Source: an uncultured Clostridia bacterium
GTDB lineage: Bacteria; Bacillota; Clostridia; Christensenellales; UBA1242
Direction of reading: 5' to 3'
Length of the DNA: 64,000 nucleotides
NCBI GenBank assembly: GCA_947625515.1
Contig: CANQOO010000001.1
Coordinates: 186,001 to 250,000 of the forward strand
A program made the translations under genes and the position numbers. Position 1 is the stretch's first letter, and every line of letters begins with the position of its first letter. The notes under the pieces are model-generated. The model ran no database searches. It was given only the letters and a program-made list of their open reading frames with translations, and was not told the DNA's origin. Positions 48,401-57,490 of the stretch are shown in pieces.

Positions 48401-48748
48401 GAAATCAACCACATTGTGGATTATTGCAAAGACAACAATCGCCCAATTTTCGACCCAGAAATTGAGCAGCAAATCAACAATCCAAATAAAGGCAATGGCA
48501 ACGGTGGCCCGGGCTATAACAACGAGATGGACGAACTTTTGCCGCAGGCTCTGAAAGTGTCCATCGAATGCGGGCAGGCGTCTGCAACCATGATAAGACG
48601 AAAGTTTGCCATCGGCTATCCGCGTGCCGCAAGAATCATCGACCAAATGGAGACGGCGGGATATATTTCAAGTGCGGACGGGCCGAAGGGACGCACTGTC
48701 TATACCACCGAAGAGGAATTTAAAGAACTTTTTGGAGATATTGACTGA
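45485..48748 (+). CDS. ftsK: DNA translocase FtsK/SpoIIIE
   Basis: N-terminal TM helices, acidic linker, GSTGSGKSVCLNSIILSI, C-terminal gamma domain (SATMIRRKFAIGYPRAARIIDQMETAGYI). Confidence 0.95.
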   Translation: MAVYRLSSKKKNQGTHNVKKIVGFSMIVVASLVFLFLTGIFEPLQTFLLGVFGVFGFPLCVVMFVVGLALVNNRRYVMSVKYTICLALAVFFLLCILQLAIVGSNKVDGQTLSLGDYMAKNYLQKWTAGGIVIGLFSSLLLYAASWGAYIIFSLGFIICVALLLDSLNLLRRDKKENEPAKLQLKGKGVQNAEPVQVANLENKQVQTVARTEAALQEQPNVVLAGNLKEEQAKEQAAKEKALQEKKPLTAKQILGLDKKRNAAFEFDRDAEKNYPSAAEGSRGTTARLYDTPKSVEAKSWKDDPVRQKTIKEIILTPPEVNLDEFFKEERQKAEIPTKEEVINNITALKDEGEPSQIFHEDEFRMDATPFIRRTLPQKPRAEDLVARADDILRSAIAEEKSENPEYYENLTDKADALTNEEKNSNYSESSANQSENSFNRAENLAESQTESHSNYSEKSDNSNASSEKFSPLDNLPQRDNSGRLSSGDEEKNDDDSVIDGLLRDVHTFDEPQTPDADNFSSRNDFSRGGFSRDGEFGRRDFSREREAFNQSLRAREDRTLSQDDRDARAAFHRESERMNMRNGGLSREIEPIPEEEPEVVEPYEYEIPPIDLITTQSVDLSTLNEDVAQKRLMLENTLDLFGVPAKVQGVVIGPAVTRYELEMPQGISVQKIKNRADDIALSLAAEGTIRIEAPVPGKSVVGIEVPNASIATVSLKDVLISKEFQQATSPLTFALGKDITGRIICADMRKLTHLLVAGSTGSGKSVCLNSIILSIIYKASPEDVKIILIDPKRVEFASYEALPHLIMPQIVCDTQKAINTLTWAVNEMERRFDAMGKARVREISEFNQCPDVLEGRVKKMPYLVIIVDELADLMMTGKKEVEEKVCRLAQKARAAGIHLILATQRPSTDVITGLIKANFPSRISFAVASSFDSMTILDRVGAEKLLGKGDMFYFPNGAKDPSRVQGCFVTTNEINHIVDYCKDNNRPIFDPEIEQQINNPNKGNGNGGPGYNNEMDELLPQALKVSIECGQASATMIRRKFAIGYPRAARIIDQMETAGYISSADGPKGRTVYTTEEEFKELFGDID

Positions 48749-48751
48749 TGT

Positions 48752-48826
48752 TAATCAAATGAAAATCGGCTGACATTATTCAATCAAATGAAAATCGACC
48801 GTTAATTTCAATCAAAGGAAAAAACA
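48752..48826 (+). repeat. Three short direct repeats upstream of rimO
   Basis: AATCAAATGAAAATCGGC / AATCAAATGAAAATCGAC / AATCAAAGGAAAAAAC, starting at 48753, 48782 and 48810. Confidence 0.75.
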
Positions 48827-50152
48827 ATGAATGAAAAACTGAAAAACAAAAAGATAAGTGCCATAAGTTTGGGCTGCGACAAAAATCGTGTTGACCTCGA
48901 AAAAATGCTTTTCCGTCTCAGGGACAACGGCTTTGAGATTGTTGATGACCCTAGCGATGCCAACATTGTGATTGTCAACACGTGTGCCTTCATTTCTCCC
49001 GCCAAAAAAGAGGCTCTTTCAAACATCTTCGACATGTGCCTATTGAAAAACAGCGGAAAACTGGAAAAAGTGCTTGTGTCGGGGTGTTTGGCACAGCGTC
49101 ATCGCGAGGCACTGCAAAAGGAAATCCCAGAGGTGGACTTTTTCCTCACGGCAAAAGACAACGAACGCATCTGCGAAATTGTGCATCAAGTCTATGGGCT
49201 GAAAGAAGAAAAAATTAAGCCGCATTTTGGAAGAATTTTCACCAGTCGAGGAAGCTATGCTTACTTAAAAATTGCCGAAGGGTGCAGCAACGCTTGCTCT
49301 TACTGCACAATCCCACGCATTAAGGGCAGATATGTGAGTTTTGACATGGACGCCATCGTGGACGAGGCGAAATATCTTGCCGAAAACGGAATTAAAGAAC
49401 TTGTGCTGGTCGCTCAGGATGTGACGCGTTATGGCGAGGACCTCTATGGACAGAACAAGCTGATTGAACTCTGCAAGAAACTATGTAAAATTTCTGGCAT
49501 TGAGTGGATTCGGCTGCATTATGCTTATCCAGAGCGAACAAGTGACGAACTTCTCAATTTCATAGCCAGCGAAAAGAAGATGTGTAAATATTTGGACATC
49601 CCGCTTCAACACATCGATGACCGCATTTTGAAGAGCATGCGAAGGCACCTTGATGAAGAAAAAACGCGAGACCTTGTGACAAAACTTAAAACAAAATATC
49701 CACAAATTGCCCTTCGCACAACATTTATTGTGGGCTATCCAACCGAATCGCGTGCCGATTTTTCCAAGCTCTGTCAATTTTTGACGGAAAGTCAGTTTGA
49801 TTATGCCGGCTTCTTTCCATATTATCGCGAAGAAAACACTCCAAGTTATTTCATGGACGGTCAGGTGCGAGAATTTGTCAAAAAAAGACGGCTCAAAAAG
49901 GTGCAAAGAATTCAAAACAAAATTGCAACTTCGCACGCGAAGGAAAAAGTTGGGCAAGAATTTTTGGCTTTGGTGGATTTTTTTGACGAAGAAAAGGGCG
50001 TTTTTGTTGGACACACAGAATTTCTTTCTCCAACAGTTGACTTTGGCGTGGAAATTGTGGATAATGGAAATATAAAGGCGGGCGAGTTTGTCAAAGTCCG
50101 CTTCACCGACTTTGACGGTGAAAATTATCAGGCGACAGCCCTTGAAAATTAA
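48827..50152 (+). CDS. rimO: Ribosomal protein S12 methylthiotransferase RimO
   Basis: SLGCDKNRVDLE, VNTCAFI, radical-SAM GCSNACSYCTIPRIKG, C-terminal TRAM domain. Confidence 0.93.
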   Translation: MNEKLKNKKISAISLGCDKNRVDLEKMLFRLRDNGFEIVDDPSDANIVIVNTCAFISPAKKEALSNIFDMCLLKNSGKLEKVLVSGCLAQRHREALQKEIPEVDFFLTAKDNERICEIVHQVYGLKEEKIKPHFGRIFTSRGSYAYLKIAEGCSNACSYCTIPRIKGRYVSFDMDAIVDEAKYLAENGIKELVLVAQDVTRYGEDLYGQNKLIELCKKLCKISGIEWIRLHYAYPERTSDELLNFIASEKKMCKYLDIPLQHIDDRILKSMRRHLDEEKTRDLVTKLKTKYPQIALRTTFIVGYPTESRADFSKLCQFLTESQFDYAGFFPYYREENTPSYFMDGQVREFVKKRRLKKVQRIQNKIATSHAKEKVGQEFLALVDFFDEEKGVFVGHTEFLSPTVDFGVEIVDNGNIKAGEFVKVRFTDFDGENYQATALEN

Positions 50153-50162
50153 GGAGAACAAC

Positions 50163-50807
50163 ATGAATCTTCCAAACAGAATCACAATTTGCCGAATTTT
50201 GCTTATTCCTATTTTCGTCTTTTTCTATCTTGCCACATTCATTCCATATGGCAAATTGGTGGCACTTTTGCTTTTTGCACTGGCGTGTCTGACCGACTTT
50301 TTGGATGGCTATATCGCACGCAGCCGCAATCTTGTCACCACACTTGGCAAGTTTTTGGACAGCATTGCCGACAAAATTTTGGTCATGAGTGGCATCGTGC
50401 TGCTTATTGCCGTGCCAATCGTCCCAAATGTGGGCGGGGCGATGGAGCCTGCCATCTATCCAACCTATCTTGGTGCAACTTTTGGAATTATCATCATTGG
50501 AAGAGAGTTGATGATGTCCGCTCTGAGGCAAATCGCCGCAGCAAAAAGTGTCATTCTTGCTGCTGACATGAGCGGAAAAGTGAAGGCAGTCTTGCAGTTT
50601 ATCACGCTGATTTATTATTTTGCTTATGCTTTCGTTGTCACAGAATTTTATTCCAGCATTGGCTCGAGAGTGAACATGATTTTGTCAATCATTGGATATG
50701 TGTTGCTTGCGGCAACCACAATCTTGACGATTTTCTCTATTTTGAACTATTTCACCAAAAACAAAGATGTTTTGAAGGAAGCAAAGGCAAAAAAACATGG
50801 AAAATAA
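50163..50807 (+). CDS. pgsA: CDP-diacylglycerol--glycerol-3-phosphate 3-phosphatidyltransferase
   Basis: NLPNRITICRILLIPIFV, CDP-OH motif DFLDGYIARSRNLVTTLGKFLDSIADK. Confidence 0.95.
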   Translation: MNLPNRITICRILLIPIFVFFYLATFIPYGKLVALLLFALACLTDFLDGYIARSRNLVTTLGKFLDSIADKILVMSGIVLLIAVPIVPNVGGAMEPAIYPTYLGATFGIIIIGRELMMSALRQIAAAKSVILAADMSGKVKAVLQFITLIYYFAYAFVVTEFYSSIGSRVNMILSIIGYVLLAATTILTIFSILNYFTKNKDVLKEAKAKKHGK

Positions 50808-51750
50808 AGTCATTGTTTTCACAGGAAATCAAAATTGCTGCATAGAACGGGTGGAAAAATGCCTGCTTGGTTTGGGGCATTTTGATTTTTCTGTCATTGT
50901 CTGCCATACGCTGGACGACTGTATCGCTCAGTGCGGACAGGAGTTCGATACTGGAATTGTGATTTGCGATAATCATGACCTGGACAGAATTTTGGAGGGC
51001 GTCAAAAAAGAGGACGACACTCTGGAACTTTTGCACGAGCAGGCAGTTTCGCTTAGGCATGGTGCAAAGAAGATGCTTTTCCTGCCGCTTGGCGTGAAAT
51101 TGGAGATGTTCTTTAAAGAGTTTTTGGGGGATTTTGGTGCCATTGTTCACTCTGTTTTTGGCAAAAGCGTGGGATATGTCCAGAACATTTTCAGTTCGGT
51201 TAGATGTGATTATAAAATCATAACAAAAACTCCAATATTACATACTGTTTACTGCTCCACAACTGTCAATCCGGAAATTTTGAAGAGTGCGTTGGGTGAG
51301 AATTTGTTTTCGCTTGAAGACGAAAATATCGCCTCCGCATGTGCAAGCGTTTTGGCTGCAAGCGGGCAAAGCGTGGCCATTGCTGAGCAGGTCAGCGGAG
51401 GGTTGGCGTGCGGGTCGCTTGCTCGAGAGCGTGATTGCAAGTTCATAAAGTCCGCTGCCGTGCTTAGGACGGACGCCGATTTTGAAAAATATGGCATCAG
51501 TGCCGAATTTTTGCAAGAAAAAAAAGCGGCAAGCCGAGAAACGGCGTTTGAGCTTGCCAAGAATTTAATTAAAACCACCGAGGCAGACATTGTCATGGCG
51601 ATTGTGGGGGAAGATAACAAGTTTTTTGTAGCAATAGGAAACAAACAAGAGATTCACGTCTTTTCCACCTCTTTTGACGGTCAGCATCGCGAAAATATTG
51701 ACAATCTGGTGGACTTTGCTCTGTTCAGATTGATGCGGGCAGCGATGTAG
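50797..51750 (+). CDS. CinA-like protein, degenerate, at the canonical cinA locus (pgsA-cinA-recA)
   Basis: Position between pgsA and recA; C-terminal GQSVAIAEQVSGGLACGSLARE resembles the CinA ESCTGG region with key residues changed. Confidence 0.65.
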   Translation: MENKVIVFTGNQNCCIERVEKCLLGLGHFDFSVIVCHTLDDCIAQCGQEFDTGIVICDNHDLDRILEGVKKEDDTLELLHEQAVSLRHGAKKMLFLPLGVKLEMFFKEFLGDFGAIVHSVFGKSVGYVQNIFSSVRCDYKIITKTPILHTVYCSTTVNPEILKSALGENLFSLEDENIASACASVLAASGQSVAIAEQVSGGLACGSLARERDCKFIKSAAVLRTDADFEKYGISAEFLQEKKAASRETAFELAKNLIKTTEADIVMAIVGEDNKFFVAIGNKQEIHVFSTSFDGQHRENIDNLVDFALFRLMRAAM

Positions 51751-51774
51751 GGTGTGTTTTGTCGCCGAAATGTT

Positions 51775-51802
51775 TTGAAGTTTTGGATAAGTCTGATATA
51801 AT
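51775..51802 (+). promoter_or_regulatory. Sigma-A type promoter upstream of recA (TTGAAG-N16-TATAAT)
   Basis: ttgaag ttttggataagtctga tataat. Confidence 0.55.
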
Positions 51803-51855
51803 GAAAATGAATAATCTGAATGAAAAGAGAAAATTTGAAAAATTAGGAGAATGAA

Positions 51856-52911
51856 ATGGCAGAAAAAGATAAAAAAGACCCTCGCGTTGAAGCACTGGAA
51901 CAGGCACTTTTGAAAATTGAAAAAGACTATGGCAAAGGTGCAATCATGAAGTTAGGCGACAGACCATATCAAAAAGTGGAAGTCATCTCCACTGGTTGCC
52001 TTACGCTGGACCTTGCTCTTGGCATTGGCGGCGTGCCTCGCGGCAGAATCATCGAAATCTATGGCCCGGAAAGTTCTGGAAAAACCACCGTGTCTTTGCA
52101 TATTGTGGCAGAGGCTCAAAAAAATGGCGGACGTGCCGCATTTATTGATGCAGAGCACGCTCTTGACCCGTCATATGCGGAAAAACTTGGCGTTGACACC
52201 AAGGCACTCTATGTTTCTCAGCCGGATAATGGCGAGCAGGCACTCAACATTTGCGACACGCTGATTCGCTCGGGTGCGTTTGACGTGATTGTTGTTGACA
52301 GCGTCGCTGCACTCACTCCAAAGGCGGAAATTGATGGCGAAATGGGTGACAATCATGTTGGACTTCAAGCCCGCATGATGAGTCAGGCCCTTAGAAAAAT
52401 GACTTCTGTCTCCTCAAAAAGCAACACTGCGGTCATCTTCATTAACCAACTTCGCGAGAAGATTGGCGTCATGTTTGGCAATCCGGAAACGACAACCGGC
52501 GGAAAGGCACTAAAATTTTATGCCAGTGTCCGACTTGATGTTCGCAAAACGGACACCATCAAGGAAGGGCAGAACATCATCGGCAACCGCACCAAGGTGA
52601 AGGTTGTCAAAAACAAAATGGCTCCGCCATTCAAGGTGGCAGAATTTGACATCATGTACGGTCAAGGAATTTCCAGGTCGGGCTGCGTGCTTGACATGGC
52701 CATTGAACTTGGACTTATCAAAAAGAGCGGGGCGTGGTTCTCTTATAATGACGAAAAAATCGGTCAGGGCAAGGAGAACACAAAACTCTATCTCGAAAAA
52801 AATCCTGAGGTGCTGCAAGAACTTGAAACAACAATTCGCGAGCAAATTGTCGGTGGAAATGTTCAGGCAGAAGGCGACACGGATGACTCCGCTCCGGACG
52901 ACGAAGAATAA
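51856..52911 (+). CDS. recA: Recombinase RecA
   Basis: [57 protein letters not shown]. Confidence 0.98.
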   Translation: MAEKDKKDPRVEALEQALLKIEKDYGKGAIMKLGDRPYQKVEVISTGCLTLDLALGIGGVPRGRIIEIYGPESSGKTTVSLHIVAEAQKNGGRAAFIDAEHALDPSYAEKLGVDTKALYVSQPDNGEQALNICDTLIRSGAFDVIVVDSVAALTPKAEIDGEMGDNHVGLQARMMSQALRKMTSVSSKSNTAVIFINQLREKIGVMFGNPETTTGGKALKFYASVRLDVRKTDTIKEGQNIIGNRTKVKVVKNKMAPPFKVAEFDIMYGQGISRSGCVLDMAIELGLIKKSGAWFSYNDEKIGQGKENTKLYLEKNPEVLQELETTIREQIVGGNVQAEGDTDDSAPDDEE

Positions 52912-52916
52912 TTGCT

Positions 52917-52947
52917 TAAAAAAACCGCTTTAAACGCGGCTTTTTTG
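52917..52947 (+). terminator. Rho-independent terminator downstream of recA
   Basis: aaaaccgcttt-aaacgcggcttttttg. Confidence 0.75.
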
Positions 52948-53143
52948 TTTTTTTATTGAATTACAAAATGGTTTTTAATTGACTTTGTCAAATTTTTTTC
53001 TTAATTTTTTCAATTTTTTATTGATTATGTCAGTTTTTTTTGTGTTTAGGAAAACATATCAAATTTTTGTGTTTGAATTGATTTTAATAAATTTTTGTGT
53101 TCGATTTTGTAATTTTTTTGTTTCAAATGTCAGGCATTGCCTG

Positions 53144-54169
53144 TCAAATGAGTTCCGCTTTCAGTTTGTTAGCAATGGTGTTGTCAACGATTGTTGCCCA
53201 ATCCGAACGCGAAGCAATGGTTTTGTTGAATTCCAGAATGTCCATCAAAGTGTCAAACGCTTCTTCGGTCAAAATCATGTCTTTCGACCATGCCTGAATG
53301 CTGCGATATTGTGCGACAGAGTTTTCCAGCTCTTTCAACGTTGTGCCGGCAAACGATTCTTCCAGCGATTTCGCAACTGTGGCATCTGTGTTGTTGTCGA
53401 TGAATTTCGTTGCACGAAGGACGGCTCGCATGAACTTCTCTGCAACATCGCCGTGATTTTTGAGATAACTTTCGCGGGCGGCAAAGCAAGTGTATGGCAT
53501 GCGGTCCTCCAAAAGTTCGCCAAGGCTGGCAACGATGGAATATGACGGATTTTCTTTGGTCATGTTTGTGGCAACTGGCTCAAACAATGCACAAAAATCT
53601 ATACTGTCGTCGCTTGCCCAAACAGATGCGGTGTTGTTGAAATCCACGTCAGAACGCACATACACTTCGTCAACGCCGCTGCCAATGTTGATGTGTTCCT
53701 TATTGAGAATGTAGTTCAGCGTCATCGCCGGCATTCCGCCCGGTCGTCCACCGATGATGGATTTTCCTTTCAAGTTTTCCAGCGTGAAGTCTGGGATTGG
53801 CGTCTTGGACACGATAAACGACCCGTCACAGGTGGTCAGTTGGCCAAACACCTTCGGGGCGTCAGCAACGTGCTGGGTGTAAACAGACGTCTCCGGGCCA
53901 GCCAGGATGATGTCGGCAGAGCCGTTGAGAAGAGCGTTCATGGACACATTGGAGCCGCCACCATTTGTTAACGAAACGGTCAATCCCTCGTCCTTGAAAT
54001 AGTTGTTGTTCATTGCCACATAAAGTGGTGCGTAGAAAATGCTGTGTGTGACTTCGTTCAACTCAATTTTGTTCCAGTCGCGTTCGCCGCATCCGAATGC
54101 AAGCACGGCAGTGGAGCAAATCATCAGAAGTGCCAGGCAGCAAATTCCGAGTTTTTTCCAAATTTTCAT
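53144..54169 (-). CDS. ABC transporter substrate-binding lipoprotein (SsuA/NMT1-like)
   Basis: Lipobox VLAFGC; VTHSIFYAPLYVAMNNNYFKDEGLTVSLTNGGG; LKGKSIIGGRPGGMPAM. Confidence 0.88.
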   Translation of the reverse strand: MKIWKKLGICCLALLMICSTAVLAFGCGERDWNKIELNEVTHSIFYAPLYVAMNNNYFKDEGLTVSLTNGGGSNVSMNALLNGSADIILAGPETSVYTQHVADAPKVFGQLTTCDGSFIVSKTPIPDFTLENLKGKSIIGGRPGGMPAMTLNYILNKEHINIGSGVDEVYVRSDVDFNNTASVWASDDSIDFCALFEPVATNMTKENPSYSIVASLGELLEDRMPYTCFAARESYLKNHGDVAEKFMRAVLRATKFIDNNTDATVAKSLEESFAGTTLKELENSVAQYRSIQAWSKDMILTEEAFDTLMDILEFNKTIASRSDWATIVDNTIANKLKAELI

Positions 54170-54281
54170 TTTTCCTCCTTACAAAATTCATCATATGCAA
54201 GGCTGATTTTTTTGTGTTTTACCAAAAATGGACGCAATGTTGGGCTGTGTCTGAGCAATCAGGAACCAAAATATGGAATAA

Positions 54282-54307
54282 AAAAAGAAGTGGCAAACTT
54301 CTTTAAG
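54282..54307 (-). terminator. Rho-independent terminator of the 54329..54730 gene
   Basis: Reverse strand AAAGAAGT-TTGCC-ACTTCTTTTTTT. Confidence 0.7.
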
Positions 54308-54328
54308 TTCTGTTGCTCACTGTGGCGT

Positions 54329-54730
54329 TTATCGTCGAAGGATTGGAGATGAATTATGTGAATGCTTTGCCCAACTTGCCGCCCTGAACAGCCCAAGAGA
54401 GGTCTCTTCGTCAAAGTTGAAGCCGGTGACGCACAATGTGTCAGAATTTTTGTCAAGTCCACTCTTTTCGCCCTGGCGAAGGCTGGTTTTGCTTGTTGGG
54501 AAAGACGAATCGCTTGGCAGGTGTGCCACTTTAAGTGCGTTTTCTGTGTTTAATTTTTTAAGCAGCTGCTGTGCAGATGTTTCAAATTCAACTGGATTGG
54601 AACCATATTTGTCAATCAGCGTGACGATGGCATTTGCAAGGTCGAAGTCCTCTTCGTTAAGCATCGACAGGCCGTTTAGAATGGCATGATAATATATGTT
54701 CAACCCTTTCCAAATGTAGTTTTGCTTCAT
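54329..54730 (-). CDS. Hypothetical protein
   Basis: ORF from ATG 54730 with RBS (aaaggagc) upstream. Confidence 0.6.
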   Translation of the reverse strand: MKQNYIWKGLNIYYHAILNGLSMLNEEDFDLANAIVTLIDKYGSNPVEFETSAQQLLKKLNTENALKVAHLPSDSSFPTSKTSLRQGEKSGLDKNSDTLCVTGFNFDEETSLGLFRAASWAKHSHNSSPILRR

Positions 54731-54998
54731 TGTATGCTCCTTTTTGGATTTTTCGCATGGCATTATATCACAAATTCCTTTGTTTGTCAATAGGGCAGGC
54801 GGCGAAAGTTGTGTGTGAATGTTTCAGGCAAAATTGGCGAGGCGGCGGGCGAGAGATTGGAGATAATTTTGCGAAAGCGGCGTTGAATTTATGTATATTT
54901 TCCAAATTTCAAAAAAGTGCGTCGTTGAGGCAAAAAATCTTGCTTTTCGGCAAAAAAAGTGATATCATTAAGAGAATTTATTTTTAAAGGTGAAAAAT

Positions 54999-57413
54999 AT
55001 GCTTGATAATAAATATAATTTTTCGGAAAAAGAAGAAAAATGGGAAAAGTTTTGGCAAGAAAATGGGGTGTATAAGTTTGACGAAAAATCAAACAAGCCT
55101 GTTTTCTCAATTGACACGCCTCCTCCAACGGTCAGCGGACATCTGCACATGGGGCATATTCTAAGTTTTTCGCAGGCGGATATGATTGCTCGCTATCAAC
55201 GGATGAAGGGCAAAAATTTGTTCTATCCGCTTGGCTTTGACAACAACGGCCTTCCAACCGAACTTTTGGTGGAAAGAGAGAAAAAAATCCGTGCTCACAC
55301 CATTCCAAGAGAGGAATTTACGCAAATTGCTCTTGACCTCGTGGCGAAATATAATCAAAGTTATCGCGACCTTATGGTGCGTGCGGGGCTGAGTTGCGAC
55401 CTTTCGCTGGGATATAACACCATCGACCAAAGAAGCCAAAAAACCAGCCAAAAATCTTTTATTGAATTGGCAAAAAGAGGGATTGCATATCGCGAAGAAA
55501 AGCCGTCACCATGGTGCTGCAAATGTCACACAAGTGTGGCATCGGCAGAACTTGAAGACAAAGAACTTTCTTCCGTTTTCAATTTTCTTAATTTCCGCTT
55601 GGCGGACGGCTCTGGCACCATTCCGATTGCAACCACAAGACCAGAATTTTTGCCTGCCTGCGTGGCAATTTTTGTCAATCCAGAGGACAAAAGATATGCT
55701 CACCTTGTTGGCAAAAAGGTGAAAGTGCCTCTTTTTGAAGAGAACGAGGTGACTGTGCTTGCCGACAGCAAAGTTGGCATTGATAAAGGCACAGGCATTG
55801 TTATGTGCTGCACTTTTGGTGACCAAACTGATGTGGAGTGGTGGAAGGAATATCATCTTCCGCTCAAATGTGCCATCGACGACGGCGGACGCATGACCGA
55901 AATTGCCGGCAAATACGCTGGCATGAAGTCCATTGAAGCACGACAGGCGGTGATTGAGGACCTCAAAACTGCCGGATATATCTTCAAGCAGGACCCAATT
56001 ATGCATGCAGTTAAGGTGCATGAAAGATGCGAAGAGCCAATCGAGTTTTTATCCAAAAAACAGTGGTTCATCCGCACATCCACGCCGGAACTTAAACAAA
56101 AGTGGCTGGAACTTGGCGACGAACTTGAATGGCATCCAGAAAGCATGAAAGCAAGATATCTTGCCTGGGTGAAAAATTTGAATCAGGATTGGTCCATTTC
56201 ACGTCAAAGATATTTTGGTGTGCCGTTTCCTGTTTGGTATTGCAAAAAGTGCGGAAAGCCAATTTTCGCTCGCGAAGAGGACTTGCCGGTCAATCCGCTT
56301 TCCAGCATGCCAAAAGAAAAATGCGAATGCCGGTGCAGCGAGTTTGTGCCTGAAAGCGATGTGATGGACACATGGGCGACGTCATCCATAACGCCACAAA
56401 TCAACTGCGGCTGGGTGGAGGACGAAAAGGCGTGTGCAAAGCGTATGCCAATGGATATGCGTTTCTGCGGCCGCGACATCATCACCACATGGAGTTTGCG
56501 AACCATCATCAAGGCATATTATCATCAAGGCTGCCTGCCTTGGAGATCTTTGATTGTCAATGGCTGGGTTATGGCGGACAAGGGCGTCAAAATTTCTAAG
56601 CACCTATCCAATTCCAAAATGGGCCCAACTGAGATGATTAACGAATACAGTGCGGACGTCATCCGCTATTGGTGTGCCATCGGGGCGTATGGCAGAGATG
56701 TCTATTTGACGGACGACGGCTTGAAGGACGGCTATAAACTTCTCAACAAATTGTGGAACGCATCCAAGTTTGTCCTTTCGTTTATGGAAGATTATCAGCC
56801 TAAAATGCCGCAAAAAATCCTGCCAATGGACCGCTTCATCATGCACAAATTCAACGAGGCTTTTGACAGGGCGTGTGCTCAATATGAAAATGTTGAAATG
56901 GGCTATGCAAAAGCGGAAGTGGAGAAATTTTTCTGGAATTTCTGCGATAATTACATCGAATTGGCAAAAAATCGCCTATATAAGCCGGAAGTGTATGGTC
57001 AACAGGCAAAAGAATCCGCACAGTGGGCGTGCTATAACGTGCTGCTTGGCATCATCAAACTTTTCGCCATCACAATGCCGCACATCACTGAGGAGATTTA
57101 TCAAAGCTTTTTCCGTCAGTTTGTGGGGGAAATTTCTGTGCATTTGACCACTCTGCAAAAAATTGAATTGCCGCAAGAGCAGGACATCTTGCAAAACGGC
57201 GACGATGTGTTTGAGGTTGTTGCACGGGTGCGAGCATTTAAGGGCGAGAAAAAAGTGAGCATGAAAACTGAGATTGACCAAATGACCATTGTCGCACCAA
57301 AACTGGAATTTCTCAAAGAGTGCGAGCCGGACATTAAGGCTGTGACCTCAGTGCGTCAAATCAATTTTGAAGTTGGCGATTTTGACGTGAAAATTGGCAA
57401 TCCAATTTTGTAA
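54999..57413 (+). CDS. valS: Valine--tRNA ligase, archaeal/rickettsial-like short type
   Basis: SIDTPPPTVSGHLHMGHILSFSQADMIARYQRMKG, GFDNNGLPTE, TFGDQTDVEWWKEYHLPLK, DTWATSSITPQI. Confidence 0.92.
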   Translation: MLDNKYNFSEKEEKWEKFWQENGVYKFDEKSNKPVFSIDTPPPTVSGHLHMGHILSFSQADMIARYQRMKGKNLFYPLGFDNNGLPTELLVEREKKIRAHTIPREEFTQIALDLVAKYNQSYRDLMVRAGLSCDLSLGYNTIDQRSQKTSQKSFIELAKRGIAYREEKPSPWCCKCHTSVASAELEDKELSSVFNFLNFRLADGSGTIPIATTRPEFLPACVAIFVNPEDKRYAHLVGKKVKVPLFEENEVTVLADSKVGIDKGTGIVMCCTFGDQTDVEWWKEYHLPLKCAIDDGGRMTEIAGKYAGMKSIEARQAVIEDLKTAGYIFKQDPIMHAVKVHERCEEPIEFLSKKQWFIRTSTPELKQKWLELGDELEWHPESMKARYLAWVKNLNQDWSISRQRYFGVPFPVWYCKKCGKPIFAREEDLPVNPLSSMPKEKCECRCSEFVPESDVMDTWATSSITPQINCGWVEDEKACAKRMPMDMRFCGRDIITTWSLRTIIKAYYHQGCLPWRSLIVNGWVMADKGVKISKHLSNSKMGPTEMINEYSADVIRYWCAIGAYGRDVYLTDDGLKDGYKLLNKLWNASKFVLSFMEDYQPKMPQKILPMDRFIMHKFNEAFDRACAQYENVEMGYAKAEVEKFFWNFCDNYIELAKNRLYKPEVYGQQAKESAQWACYNVLLGIIKLFAITMPHITEEIYQSFFRQFVGEISVHLTTLQKIELPQEQDILQNGDDVFEVVARVRAFKGEKKVSMKTEIDQMTIVAPKLEFLKECEPDIKAVTSVRQINFEVGDFDVKIGNPIL

Positions 57414-57490
57414 ATTGCAATGCGAGCATAAATGTTTGAAGAGGTTCGCCAGGTTGCGGCTTCTTCATTTTTTCCAATCAAGGAGGAAGA

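Noticed and set aside
54791-54998. T-box riboswitch upstream of valS
   Set aside because: No AGGGTGGNACCGCG antiterminator consensus or following terminator seen in the leader.
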